In this document: positions 39,406 to 50,887 of the stretch, one piece after another
Layout: each line of letters opens with the position of its first letter
Numbering within the stretch: position 1 is the first letter of the stretch
The notes under the pieces: generated by a model
Told to the model about the DNA's origin: nothing
Database searches by the model: none
Seen by the model: only the letters and a program-made list of their open reading frames with translations
Position numbers and translations under genes: made by a program
Assembly (NCBI GenBank): GCA_958299035.1
Contig: CATQJL010000001.1
Location: forward strand, 10,577,817 to 10,641,816
DNA length: 64,000 nt
Reading direction: 5' to 3'
Origin: Cylicocyclus nassatus
Lineage: Eukaryota > Nematoda > Chromadorea > Rhabditida > Strongylidae

Positions 39406-42400
39406 GTTCTTCGGTATGCATATACATGACAAGCGGCTGAGCTTGCAATGGTAGAGGCGTAGTTTGCCACTATTGGTAACCATTTTTTACGTCCTATTCT
39501 GCAGCAAACACATTCTATCACATGAACTGACTTGTATTCTTGTTGGTTCGCAAATTGATCCGTAGAGAGTTGAATTTTTCATCTGTCGTTGCAGTCTCCC
39601 CATCGATGTTGGTTTAAGCGGATTGGTTATTTTTTTATTTGTTCGATAAAGAAATGTTCCGTGAAGGATTCCGAATCGTGTTCTGATTTTTTTATTATGT
39701 TTTCTTCACTATTTCCGATTGTTAACATAAAAAATGAAGTATTCGAAAAATATCACTCCTCAACTTCACAAAAAAGTCATGCTTAATCATTGATATTAAC
39801 AGTCCGCTGTAGAAGGTAAAAAAAACTCAAATGGGAAACTTCTACCCCCTTCCCTCCCCCCTCCCTACCGTGGGATCTCCGCCTGCTACAGACACTATGC
39901 ATCAGGCTTGTGAAAAATGTTTTAGCCCATAAACGTTCAAAAACTTTTATCACAACCTATTAGTTGAACGTCTCTTCTATAGCTACACATCACTATTACA
40001 ATTTCTTATGATGGATAGCATAGGGTAACATTATTTTGTTTTTGCCCCTACTCCTTTCTCACGGTACTACAGCAATAGCCAATTGTCATCCATCCAATAA
40101 CTGGCATTCCACAAAAACTAAGGTATCAAAACAAAGGCTCATGTGACGTTGTCAATAGAATTGTGTAAAATATTCATTATTGCTCATGTGAATTGCTCAT
40201 ATGATTTGCTTATAATTACATTCACTGACAATCGAATCATGGTGCAATGAGTCTTTACAAATATCCCATTCTTAGGGGATCATGACTAACGTCTGCAAGA
40301 GTACTCTTCTGTGATGCAGTGAGTGACTATTGCTCAGAAGACTGTACTGTTATTAGGTCCCAGATTTCGTATCTTTTTCACACAAAACTTGTAGAAAGTG
40401 GAAATAGAAAATGGCAAATTTGATGGGAAGGGCTAAAAACCACTGTTCTGATTTTATGTGGGAGAGTTGAACGTTAAGGCGTAGGAGGGAGAAATGAAAA
40501 CTATAGGCTTTTATGGATTATACAAAACGTGAAAATTTGAAGGAATAGTTTTTCCGGGTTTTCCGTTGCTCTAAAACTTATGGAGCTAGAACAAACTTCT
40601 GCGTTTTTGTTAAGTTTTTTTTGTTGTAAGAAATTGTGTAATGTTTTAGTGTTGCGGCTCGATGGGCCCAGTACTCATAGTCGTGTGCTCGACTGCCCTG
40701 CTTCGCTAAACCTATACCCTAGGATGTTACGCGTCCGCTACCGATGTGCACTGCAGGTCCACTCGACAGCACTCCGACAAACCAATCCATGTACCACGCG
40801 CGACTAATTTGGGGGGGCAGCCAACATGAACGATAGGTTGTGCCAGCCATATGCGCTGCGTAGGTCAAATCTTTTTCAAATTCCATATTTACGCTGTGAT
40901 GATATCTCGAACTTGGAAAAAACGTTGAAAGCTCTGTATGCCCTGATTCTTACTGTTCGACACCATTTTCAATCTAGTGTGGAACATACAGCTTCAAAGA
41001 ATAAGACTTTATGTGCGACATATTGACAACCGCAGGAGTACAGTATGCTTATTGCCAGCTATCGTTCATCTTGGCATACACCCCTAATTTGGATGAATAT
41101 ATAGCTAAAATCTCTGCAATTTCGTATAGTGTTTGTTAAGAAACAGAACATTTTTTATTTCGAGTATGCGTAAGTCTAGCAATGCTTTTCTTCCTTGAAA
41201 ATGCCAGTTTCGTTTATTAAAATCAATAAAATTAGCACAAAATGAGCAGAAACCCAATAGATCCCCAAAGTTATTCACTTCCGTAAAACTGCGTTCGATT
41301 CGCTTTTCACCTCTTCACATCTCTCGACATCCGCTCATGTCCACCTGACACTCATGTAATATTCACCATTTCCCATCGACCAAAAAAATATTGGAGGTAC
41401 ATAGAGGGAAGCTAACCGCCTGCCATTTCATTGATGACATCTACTTTTATAGGGAAAGGCAGGGAGAGGGAGGTGAGGGCTTTTTTATAACACAGCTATT
41501 TTCTCTTCTGGTTTAAAAATTCTGGGTGAATCCTAATCCTTCCATTCTTGTATAATATTTAGTTTTTTGCACTTTCATTTTTGGTATACGCAAACAAAAT
41601 CAATGCTTTCGCTTAAAACGACACTTTCAAGACCCCTTTCTCCTGATTTGTATTCTGTAATCGTTTATGACCAATTATTCAATAACTTTTAAACTTAGCA
41701 AGATCCTTGTGTGATCAATAGGGCACTCCTAGTGTACATAATGTCATATAATTAAGCATGACTTCCTTCTGTTACTTACTTTGTACTTCGTAAGTACATT
41801 TAACGTCGAGGAACATTATACACATCTATCAAGTTATTGAATAACAACTTACTGACCTAATGAAGAGCCATTCTCTACACAGGATTATTCCTCAACGTGA
41901 AGTATTTTATGAAATTCTAATTTGTAAGAGTTCATCGCTTGTCGTAATGAAATGACCGTAACATAATTATATTCTTTATGGTTTTCTAGGAAAAGGACTT
42001 GAGAATGTAGGGCGCATCAGCATTAATCATTTTGCTATTTTGAATTTGTTGCTCTCTGATCTTCTCTTTGATTGAAGTGAAATCTGTAAAATATATGCTT
42101 GTTTGTTTTTGGATCCATTTTCTGCTTATTTTTTAACGTGCGTATTTTTGTACTTGTAGAAGTTCCAACATTATCTCATCTTATCTGTTAGTTTCGTTAC
42201 AGCTGAAGATCAGATACCCAATTATTATGGAGATGCGAACTCTTGTCATGTCAACTTGTCAACTCTTTTTGGTTCTACTTAATCATCTATTTCTATTAGT
42301 TTACTATTTTAAAAACTTTGCGATGTTTTTGAAAAATCAACAACTTCGTATTTGTAATTTGTAGTGATACTAATATTTTTTACCTATGGGTATCATTTTC

Positions 42401-43962
42401 GAAAGTTTTGCAATATCTTGAACAAACTTGACTTTTTATACGAGACACATGAATTATCGCAGCAAGTTATTTTTTCAATAATGCTATAAATCCAGGCTTT
42501 CTATCCTAGCCACTACTACTCTCGCGTTTAGAAAAACCCTTTATGACCAAAACCTTGTCTTCGAGGACAATGACTAGGAGGATTGAATTAGAAATGCAAC
42601 ATTTTTTAATCCATCAAAATTCGAACAATCATATCAATTATATCAGAGGGCACATGTTCATGCTTGTAGTAGGGAATGTGGTTAGGAACCAGCAATTCTC
42701 ATACAAGCTAATCTCAATGCGCGTTATCAGAAAATGAAATGGACTTCCAGTGGAAGCTATCACCGCGAGATCTATATTTCTTTTTAACAGAGAAGTTCAA
42801 AATTTCTGAAACAGAGGCTATCTAATTATCAGTTTCCGGGGATCTTTTTTTAGGAATTCGACGTTACTTTTCTTAGCAACGGATTCTAGGTGATGTGGTT
42901 GGTCTCCCAGAAGAGCGACTCCGCTCCGCGCTTTGCTCTCCTTTGTTTTTTCACCAAATTAAAATGTAATATTTCCAATGTTGCCTCTTTCGAATCATCT
43001 GTTTTTGCTCGAATATTCCCTAATTTTTATTTCTTTCTGTTCTCGTATGGAGTATCTCCTCTTTTGAGGGTTCCATCTATTTTTTTGTTTCTTCCTTTCT
43101 AGGTCTTATTGCCCTTTCTTCTGGGATATGGCTAACTTCTACACCCGGACTCGATGGCCCCCAAAAGTTTTTGATAGACGAATAAGATTGTTGGTCCACC
43201 GTTGAAATAACGAATTTCCTCGTTTGGAATCACTCAGATGTCGAATTCATAGCTAAACAAATGAGAAAAAACATCAAAGGAAGCAATATCTCAACAAAAA
43301 AGAAAATACACCAAAAATTCCTCATAAAATATAAAAAAAATTCCCGCATACAGTTAGTGGTTCTACCAAAGTTAGGTTCTTCCACTGTTTACTGGGAGTC
43401 TACTAGCATTACTCACGAATTTACCCTCTCACCTTCCCTCTGCTTCCCTTAGCATCCTTTTGTATTTTTCCTGTTCCTCCCTTCTTCTCTTCGACGATGT
43501 TGCGTTTTCTATACATAGAATGTTCTCTTCATATGGATGGAGTCATTCCTTCGTAAATAACGATAGCATATAGCACGCTCCATCAAGCACTAAACAGTTG
43601 ATCTTTTGTGCTACTGCTTTTCAAAAGATGCCGTTAATACTTTTTCAGACGTCTTTCAATGCGAAAAGAGTTTGCAGACAGTCTGTCATTTATGACTTTG
43701 CTTCTTTTAGATTAAAAAAGATCTTTTCTCTTTGGCCTATTTTTAAAATCATCTGTCCTGACAATTTTGCGCTAGCACACACAAAAGCAATCAATTTCTG
43801 TGAAATTTTCACAAGACCATAAAAAAATTTCTGAGATCGATATAAAAGTGTTTAGACACACACATTGGCAAACATGTCCCCGTTATGACGCTGTATCCGG
43901 GAGACGGAAATCGCTTCATTCGTCTTCACCCCAAGTCGTTCGCTGGCGCATATTTGTGTATT
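39406..43962. other. Spacer DNA, no gene recognised
   Basis: About 4.5 kb of AT-rich DNA with only short, unconvincing frames. GTTGCGGCTCGATGGGC at about 40662 resembles GTTGCAGCTCGATGGGC at about 36659, a possible small dispersed repeat. Confidence 0.35.
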
Positions 43963-44089
43963 TACCCTAAAATCCCGCAGATAAGTCTGCCTTCTTGACA
44001 CAAAAAATCGATGAAAAATCGCCTTTTAAGGTAATTTTAGGCGATTTTAGGCGATTTTTTTGCGGACTTATCTGCGGGATTTTAGGGTA
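43963..44089. mobile_element. Fold-back MITE (127 bp)
   Basis: TACCCTAAAATCCCGCAGAT at the left and its complement ATCTGCGGGATTTTAGGGTA at the right form inverted repeats of about 25 bp. The interior has repeated GGCGATTTTA words. Confidence 0.9.
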
Positions 44090-44169
44090 GTTGTGTTTTT
44101 CCCATATCTTACTTCTCTCACAATTCTTTCCATCACGACTCCTTCCCTTTTCGATTGTCATGGCCTTTA

Positions 44170-46110
44170 AGTGGTATATCTTTGAATATACTTGCTTCAA
44201 CTGCCTAGTCTTTTTTTTCACATCTCCCGTATTGCCTTGCCCATTCCCTTGACGCTCTTTGCACCCTTCCCAGTCTTCTTCGCAAATCTTTTTTGGATAG
44301 ATTGAGCATATATTAGGTCGTTCCGAAAGTAATGTCGCTTTTTTCAAACGTACGCCACATCTCGTGGAACAAAGATATGTAAGAGGTTCTGGTAGTATTT
44401 GACGCAGCATTTCATTCTCTTTCTAATGGTTAAATAACTACCGCACAAAATTGAATAACCTCTGGGAAAATTACCGGAATCTGCGACCCATGCTTTTCGA
44501 GAAGGTCAAGTTTCACAATTTTTCCAAATTTTTATAACAGCCCCGGAAGGAGCCCAAGTAGTGGATGGAAAGAGCAAACCTTACAAAAAATAGCAAAACT
44601 TTTTTCTACTTTCTAGAGCTCGTCATAATTTTTGTATAGATCTTTTTATGGAACTACCGAATTTTAGCAGGCTCGTCTCAGACAACAAATGCATTAAACA
44701 CCCCTAAATCTTCGGATTTTGACATTTACAAAGATGGATTATTCTATATATTGACATATTTTGACACTAATTTTGCAAACCAAATGAGCGCTCATCGCTT
44801 CAGATTAGCAGCTTTCGAAATTTCCGGGTACAGCCTGGGGCGCCCTGAAAAACCCGAATTATGATGATTTTATCCCGGAAAACTTGATGAATCAGAGACA
44901 AAAAGCGACTGGTAGAAAGAGGAAAAAAGCTGCTCCGAATGACACCCGAGTTGCTTGCCGAGTGTTGTTGTGTGAGGTTTGAGTTGACCAAATATAGGAT
45001 TTGATAGCACTGAATAATTGATTCCAGAAACTCTAATAAGCAAGCTAAGGAAAAGAAAAAATCACTCTGTGTCCTATAGGGTTTGCGCTATCTATTAGTC
45101 ACTTGCACTTCTTCGGAGGATAGGTACAAAAATTTAGAAAAATAGTCGAACTTGACCATAGCAAAAAGCATGGATCGCAGATTTTGGTAATTTTTCCAGA
45201 GCTCATTGAATATTATGCAACGATATTACCACCTTTAAAAAGTGGATGGAGAGCTGCATTGAATGCTCCTAAGATCTCTTGAAAATCTTGGTTCCGTGAA
45301 ATGTGGCGTCCATTTGAAAAAAGCGACATTACTTTCGGAACGACCTAATACTTAATTAATCATGTGTCTCACATAATCGGACACTTCTTTCCCAAATCTT
45401 CCCAATACGTTTTTATCGCCTCGCAACCTCTTTTTCATTTTCCTAGTAAATTTGAGCATATACTTATTGCTTCTATGTTTCCTTGAAACTATTTCTAGTA
45501 GTTCTTTCTTATTTCCCACATTTCTCTCAATGTCCTTTCCACTTCCCAATCTCCTCTGTAATTCTTTCTTGTTAAAACCTGAGCAAAGACTCGCTTATGT
45601 TTTGCCTCATTTACCCTGACAGTTCTTTTCCACAGTTTCCCAGAGTCCCCTCTCTTCTTCAATCTCACCGGCAGTTTCTCCTGGCTAGGTCTAAGTATAC
45701 ACTTCTGTCACTTTATGTCTATTCCCACATTTCTTGGCACTTCTTCCCAACATCCTCGTAGAGTGCCTCCTTCCCTTCCCAGTCTTCTTTGCATTCTTTT
45801 TCGGGTAATTGTGAGCTTACACCTGCTTGAATTGTTTTTGTCCCACATGGCTTGGTTATTTTCTAAAACTTCCCAAAACATCTCGTCACCTGCCTTTTCT
45901 GGATTTGCATCTTTGCAAAGTGTCTCTCCCTCTCAACAATTTCTTTTGCAATTCTTTTCCGGGCCCACATCTTCTCGGACCTCTTTTACCCTTCTCAGTA
46001 CCCTCTACAATTTTTGTTTGGAAAATTTTTGCTCAGATTTGCTCGACTTTACGTTTTTGTATCGGAAATGTTGCATTTGTCATTTGTCGATTTTGCACTA
46101 AGAATCTTTA
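44170..46110. repeat. Degenerate tandem array, unit about 119 bp
   Basis: An anchor like TTTGAGCATATACTTGCTTC recurs at about 44184, 44303, 45453, 45575, 45693 and 45811, spacing close to 119 bp once the element at 44313-45348 is removed. Each unit also carries CTTCCCA, CACATTTCT and CTTTTTTCG-type blocks. The unit is not a multiple of three, so the long open frames on this stretch are unlikely to be genes. Confidence 0.75.
44313..45348. mobile_element. Non-autonomous fold-back mariner (1036 bp)
   Basis: Terminal repeats TTAGGTCGTTCCGAAAGTAA continue through TGTCGCTTTTTTCAAA at both ends, with TA on each side (44311-44312, 45349-45350). Beyond the ends, subterminal regions also mirror each other: CCATGCTTTTCGAGAAGGTCAAG at 44489 against CTTGACCATAGCAAAAAGCATGG at 45152. 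No transposase is present. Removing it restores the tandem-array anchor TTGAGCATATACTTA. Confidence 0.93.
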
Positions 46111-46590
46111 GAACCCACTTAGGCTACCATTCGACAAAGCACTAGAATTTCTACAAGGTAGCATGCAAGTATTTGCCATCACTCTGACACCAGCTTGATC
46201 TCAATTGGAAGGCCAAAGTCAAAGGAATCCGAATGCTTGTGGATGTTTGCTTACAGGAATTTTGATGAATTTGAATACAATAGTTTTCTGAAATTAAAAA
46301 ATGCGTGCTGCGATGAAATTAGAAAGGAAAAAGAAGCAGTATAAGGATGTTTGAAAATTTCGTCCTTATCTATAAGAATTTCTTTGCTACCTGCTTCTGC
46401 AACCAACAGAAATACTTGTCTTTGTGGAAAAAACGACGTTCTGACGTGAACACTCTCTTCCGAACAAAGCGATAAGATGTTTTAGAAGGCATTTTCATTG
46501 AAGCGCGTGAAGGAGCTATGCTGAGCTGCTACGTTCTGGCAGCAGGATTATGTGTAATTTAACAGCCAAGACCTTCTTCAGATCTAGTCC
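46111..46590. other. Spacer DNA, no gene recognised
   Basis: AT-rich; nothing recognised. Confidence 0.4.
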
Positions 46591-47131
46591 TAGGCTTTGT
46601 CCATAAACCCGTGTTACCCGTGTTACTAGTGTTAGTCGTGTTAGCATTAAGGGCCGGACATACTTCACGCGATTTCATTCGCGACGCGATTTGGCAATAT
46701 TCCAACTTTTCATAACTCACTGTAAGCACATTTTAAATGTGCAGAAGATAGGGCATTTCATTGAGCCACGTAAGTTATACACACTATGCATGCGCAGTTT
46801 GCTAGTGTTAGATCTGAAGACTTCTGGTGAACTGCCACGTCGCGTCGCGACTGAAATCGCGTGAAGTATGCCCGGCCCTTTATACTCGTGTTATCAGTTT
46901 TACCAGTGTTACCCGTGCTACTCGTGTTACTCGTGTTATTAGTGTTACCGCTTTTATTGCTGTTGAATAATGAAATGATCACAATACGGTCTTATTTTAA
47001 AACGCAACATAACTGACTGGGGGCAACACGGACAACACGAGTAACATTGGTTAGCGGATAACGCGAGTAACACTAGCAACACGAGTAATACTATAACACG
47101 AAGAACACGGGTAATGTATGGTCAAAGCCTT
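46591..47131. mobile_element. Fold-back element built of GTGTTAC-type 9-bp units
   Basis: The left end TAGGCTTTGTCCATA mirrors the right end TATGGTCAAAGCCTTA. Inside, the left arm is a run of GTGTTACTC-like units and the right arm has the complementary GAGTAACAC-like units. A Harbinger-like MITE sits in the left arm. Confidence 0.8.
46650..46879. mobile_element. Harbinger-like MITE (230 bp)
   Basis: Ends AGGGCCGGACATACTTCACG and the complement of AGGGCCGGGCATACTTCACG. TTA flanks both sides (46647-46649 and 46880-46882), the target duplication typical of PIF/Harbinger. It is nested in the fold-back at 46591-47131. Confidence 0.93.
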
Positions 47132-47977
47132 ACTGCAAAGCTTGATCTACTTTCGATGATATGTAGTAAATCGGCGAAAGCTTTGTGATAATACTTTGTA
47201 CTTCATGAAGGAAAGTCAATAGCATGCGCACTTGCGCAGGTGAATATGTACAAGATTCCTCGAAGAGTGTTCTACGATAAGTGCGTCATCTATATCTACA
47301 GCCATATATAACGACAATATCAAAGTGAAACTCATATAACAACGTCCCTTTACTCAGACAAATTGATTCATTATCTCATCGAAAAACTCACATAATCCGT
47401 GGAGGTGGCACTTTAATGTGCAGCGGCTCCTTTGGCTTTTCTTCTAGAATATGCGATAATCAAATAAAATGTAAAGACGGACACAAGCTATCTATTTTTC
47501 AAATGTTGAAAATTTAAAAGAAAACCCACGTACTTTTCAACGCCGTCTGAAAAAAAAACTTTAGAGTTTTGACAGTCTTAAAAAAAACGCGCAAATCTTG
47601 TGAAAAGAGTGACAGGGCGGCTAAAAAATGAAACTGTGGCAATCAGTAGGACGATCAAGCATGTACTTTTATTGGTATGTAAATACCAGTAAAGGTGTTC
47701 CACTATAAACACGTATCGGCCTTAGCTCAAGATTATTTCTTCTAAATTATAGCATCGTTTTTTATAACTGCAAGTTTATTGGCACTGTTGCCCACAATCT
47801 ACAGGAAAAGCGTTTTAGTCAAGGTGGCCTATTTTAGTTGAAAAAACGAAAATCAATTTCATTAGAATTTTGAACGATGATTCCAAATTTGTCAGCATCT
47901 GTTGCATTCTCTTGGATGCCGATGAGCGTTTTTTTGAACCAAAAAAAAAACAACATGGGATTTACTCAAAATCAATG

Positions 47978-48037
47978 TATGTGTGTGTGTTGTGTGTGTA
48001 TCTGGTCTGTCTATCTATCTGTCTATCTGTCTGTCCG
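47978..48037. repeat. Microsatellite, copy 2
   Basis: Short counterpart of the tract at 516-642: GTGTGT followed by TCTATCTGTC repeats. Confidence 0.85.
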
Positions 48038-48157
48038 CGTTACGAAACTTGTAGAACGTGTTCCAGCCAACGTCCTGAGCCCAAATTTTGCACGGCTTGT
48101 GCTAGCAGCATGGAAGTCTATCATGCTAAAGCGGAAGCGGATCCGTTGGGTGGATTC
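48038..48157 (+). other. Possible zinc-ribbon-like coding fragment, copy 2
   Basis: Counterpart of 643-753 with the same CxxC...CxxC pattern. It is not interrupted by the MITE and the frame stays open for about 20 codons beyond. No start or splice site can be assigned with confidence. Confidence 0.22.
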
Positions 48158-48427
48158 TTCAAAAAAAATAGCGCATCAAATAAATCCATTTGGTTTTTGG
48201 TGGCAAAATTGATCCTGTAGCACCACTTTTGCAAAGTCATGGATATATTTGGCAAGTAAATGTGCAAGCCATGAACATTACCAAAAAAAGGTCAAAAGTC
48301 TACTTTACGAAAATGGCGTCAAAAAGAATTGGCTGTGTAAATGTTCACTTTGCCAAGATTTTACTTGATTATTTGTGAAGATTTTTGCACAGAGGTGTAG
48401 AACCAGTGATTATGATCCTTAAAGGCA

Positions 48428-48851
48428 CCGTTCACCCTAAGGTTGAGGGTGTTGAGCTTTTGGCAGCACATAATAGTAGATCCCACTATCAATCCAATGC
48501 CCAATGCCACTTCGGAAGCGAGAAAATCGAAAATCGCTTCGAATAGCGAAGATGCACGAGGACCCCCATCCATGCCCACCCATTTGTGCGCGCCCATCCA
48601 ATCACCGTTCCGGAAAGCCGGCCTGTGGGTTCTCCGGTCACTGGTCCCACTATCTGTATGCTTTACTTATTCTCGCATTAATGACATTGAACCTCACCGC
48701 ATGCAGACTATCACGAATGATTTGTGAATAGCTACTCATTTCTATAGCTTTTCACATAAGAGCGGTAATTTTGCGTGGATGAAACTTTCCCCAAAGGAAT
48801 GCAAATTCAGATCGGTTTTTGGAGTTGTTAGCTTCGTAGTCACCTTAAAGC
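48428..48851. other. Copy-2 rearranged block: extra DNA plus inverted segment
   Basis: Positions 48650-48851 are the reverse complement of copy-1 sequence around 1140-1345, ending at TTAAGGTGACTACG. About 210 bp before it (48428-48640) have no copy-1 match. CCTTAAAGGCACCGTTCACCC at 48418 and CCTTAAAGCACCGTCCACCC at 48844 bracket the block. Confidence 0.8.
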
Positions 48852-49386
48852 ACCGTCCACCCAGATTTTCGACTTCAATGCGCCCCTGGACACCCTCTGC
48901 GAAGCAGAGATGATAGCTCACATGACAAAATTTCACTTCAGAAACAATAAACTTAATTTTATCGCAAACGATAATGCCTTTTCTCGTGGTTTCGATGGTG
49001 GAATTCAGCAAGAAAGTTCATTCAAAAAGTTGCGAAACCCCCCAAAAACTAGATTTGAATGTGGTACGTTCTGCTAGTTTGATAAGTATCGCTGTAAGAT
49101 TTCGCCCAACCGCCAATTAGAGAAAACAATTTAGTGACTTTGGGACGGCCTACGCGATTATCAAATGCAAGCAGCACAAATAAGTTTTCAAATTTCACTC
49201 AAAATTTGAATATCCCTCTATCCCGTGAAAGACGAGCATGAAGGAAACCACTGAACAATGCTGGTACATGCGTGATCTTTTCGAAGGTTAAAATTCATAG
49301 ATAAGTTTTGCCAACTCATGAGATTACGCTATAGTGCAGTTCTTAGAATTAAATTATGCAAAGCTATCAATTATTATGGAACTTAC

Positions 49387-49626
49387 GCTTGCACAGGGTT
49401 TCGCTAGAATATTTTCACCCGGGTTTTCTTCGACCGAATTTATTTCTTGTCCCTTATTTGGTGCTTTCTCTTCCTTCTTTGCTGGTGATTCTCCCTTCTT
49501 TGGAGCTGTCGGCGCAGGCGAAGGCTGTGATGGAGACTGTGATGATTTCTGCTGCTTGCCGCTCTTCTTCTTGCCGCCCTTCGCAGATTTTTTGCTACCG
49601 CTCGCTTTCTTTCGCGGAACACACAT
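49387..49626 (-). CDS. Lysine-rich protein, first exon (copy 2)
   Basis: Same 80-codon exon as 1963-2202, ending before a perfect donor GTAAGT. The first 57 codons are identical at the nucleotide level to copy 1. The acidic end differs (KGQEINSVEENPGEN here, KEQQMNPVEENPGEN in copy 1). The better donor and retained frame suggest this copy could also be expressed. Later exons to the left on the minus strand were not recognised. Confidence 0.55.
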
Positions 49627-50836
49627 TTCTCTGATATAATGTGAAGTAGATAGAAGCCGTTATGCAGAGCTCACAGAGAAGGACTCACAACCGTTTACAG
49701 CTTGAAGAATTCTAGAAATATTGCATAGTTGCTTTCAGACCTCTGCAATATGGCAAACATCCGTTATTTTTCACTAATCATATCATTTTCAAGTACAACA
49801 AGTATGAGTTAATTCTGAATGTGGAGAAGGATAATGGCATTTTATCAACAACAAATTGAAGTCACGGCAAACCAGCAGTTTCTTATGGGTCACTACACAC
49901 AGCATCTCAAAAAAAGCATGCCCTATTTTTGCGAGCTCTCATTGAGATTGGTGAAATTTTCTATAGCAGTCAACATTACGCGGGAGTTAGTTGAGCCAGC
50001 CAACCACTTTTTACGAATACAGAATCTTTTCATTTGAATGTTTGGAGAAAAAACTGCCTTTCCCGCAAGCCATGGGGCTACGGTGCTTTGCGGTGATCGG
50101 CAGACAAGTATTTGAGTCTAAAGATTTTCTAGAACATCAAGCCGCTTAAACCGTATTATTTTCTTGATATATACCCTAAGTTCACCAGTAAAAACGCAAC
50201 TCTGTCATCTTTTTCAAGCAAGCAGCTCGGCGGTACCATTGTGCCTTGCGGGATCGCAGCAGAATGTCCTTTGATCACGGTATTTTTTGGTGTATCAGGC
50301 TGTTTAAGTTTGGAAAAACACCTTCTACTCGTGGAATTACGGCATTTGAATTCGTTTAAGTGTTAAATAACTAGTAACTGATACTTGAAAACTGTTTCGA
50401 AAAAAAAGCGGAACTTTGTTTGACACAAACTTTTATTATTTGCCACACGAAAGCGATTTTTTTGGCAGGCGTTACTTTATCCCCTACCTTAGAGTATCAA
50501 AAATCAAAAGATTTCCTTCCATTTTCGCCTGCACAAATCAAGAAGATCATTCCAAATGAGCAGTAGGGAGTACGAAAGTGCTTTGCTTCAGTTTCGTGCC
50601 CGATAGATTGACATATTTGCAATACTATTCGCGAGCAAGATTTCACGAGTATCTAAAGTTGAAAAAATACTTTCTAGCTATGAACAGATGGTATTCTCGC
50701 AGGTGAATTAATTAGTGAATTGATTGATTTCTGATCCTTTTTTGTTTTTTCCTTAGTTGTTCCTGATGGCATGTTTTACAATGTGCTCCTTTTTTTATGA
50801 TATTTTTCCCTAGATTTTACAAATTTGAAGTGAAAT

Positions 50837-50887
50837 ACCTGGAAAGAGGAAAAAAACTGCATCCAGCGACACCTGAGATGCTCGCCG
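50837..50887. repeat. 51-bp insertion specific to copy 2
   Basis: GAAAT/TTGCTC of copy 1 is split here by ACCTGGAAAGAGG to GATGCTCGCCG. The insert resembles 44908-44960 inside the fold-back mariner (AAAGAGGAAAAAA, CTGC, GACACC, GAG, TGC, GCCG in order). Confidence 0.7.

Noticed and set aside
45715..46111. 128-codon and 94-codon hydrophobic plus-strand frames
   Set aside because: They lie in the 119-bp tandem array, whose unit is not a multiple of three, and overlap each other in different frames; they are repeat artefacts.
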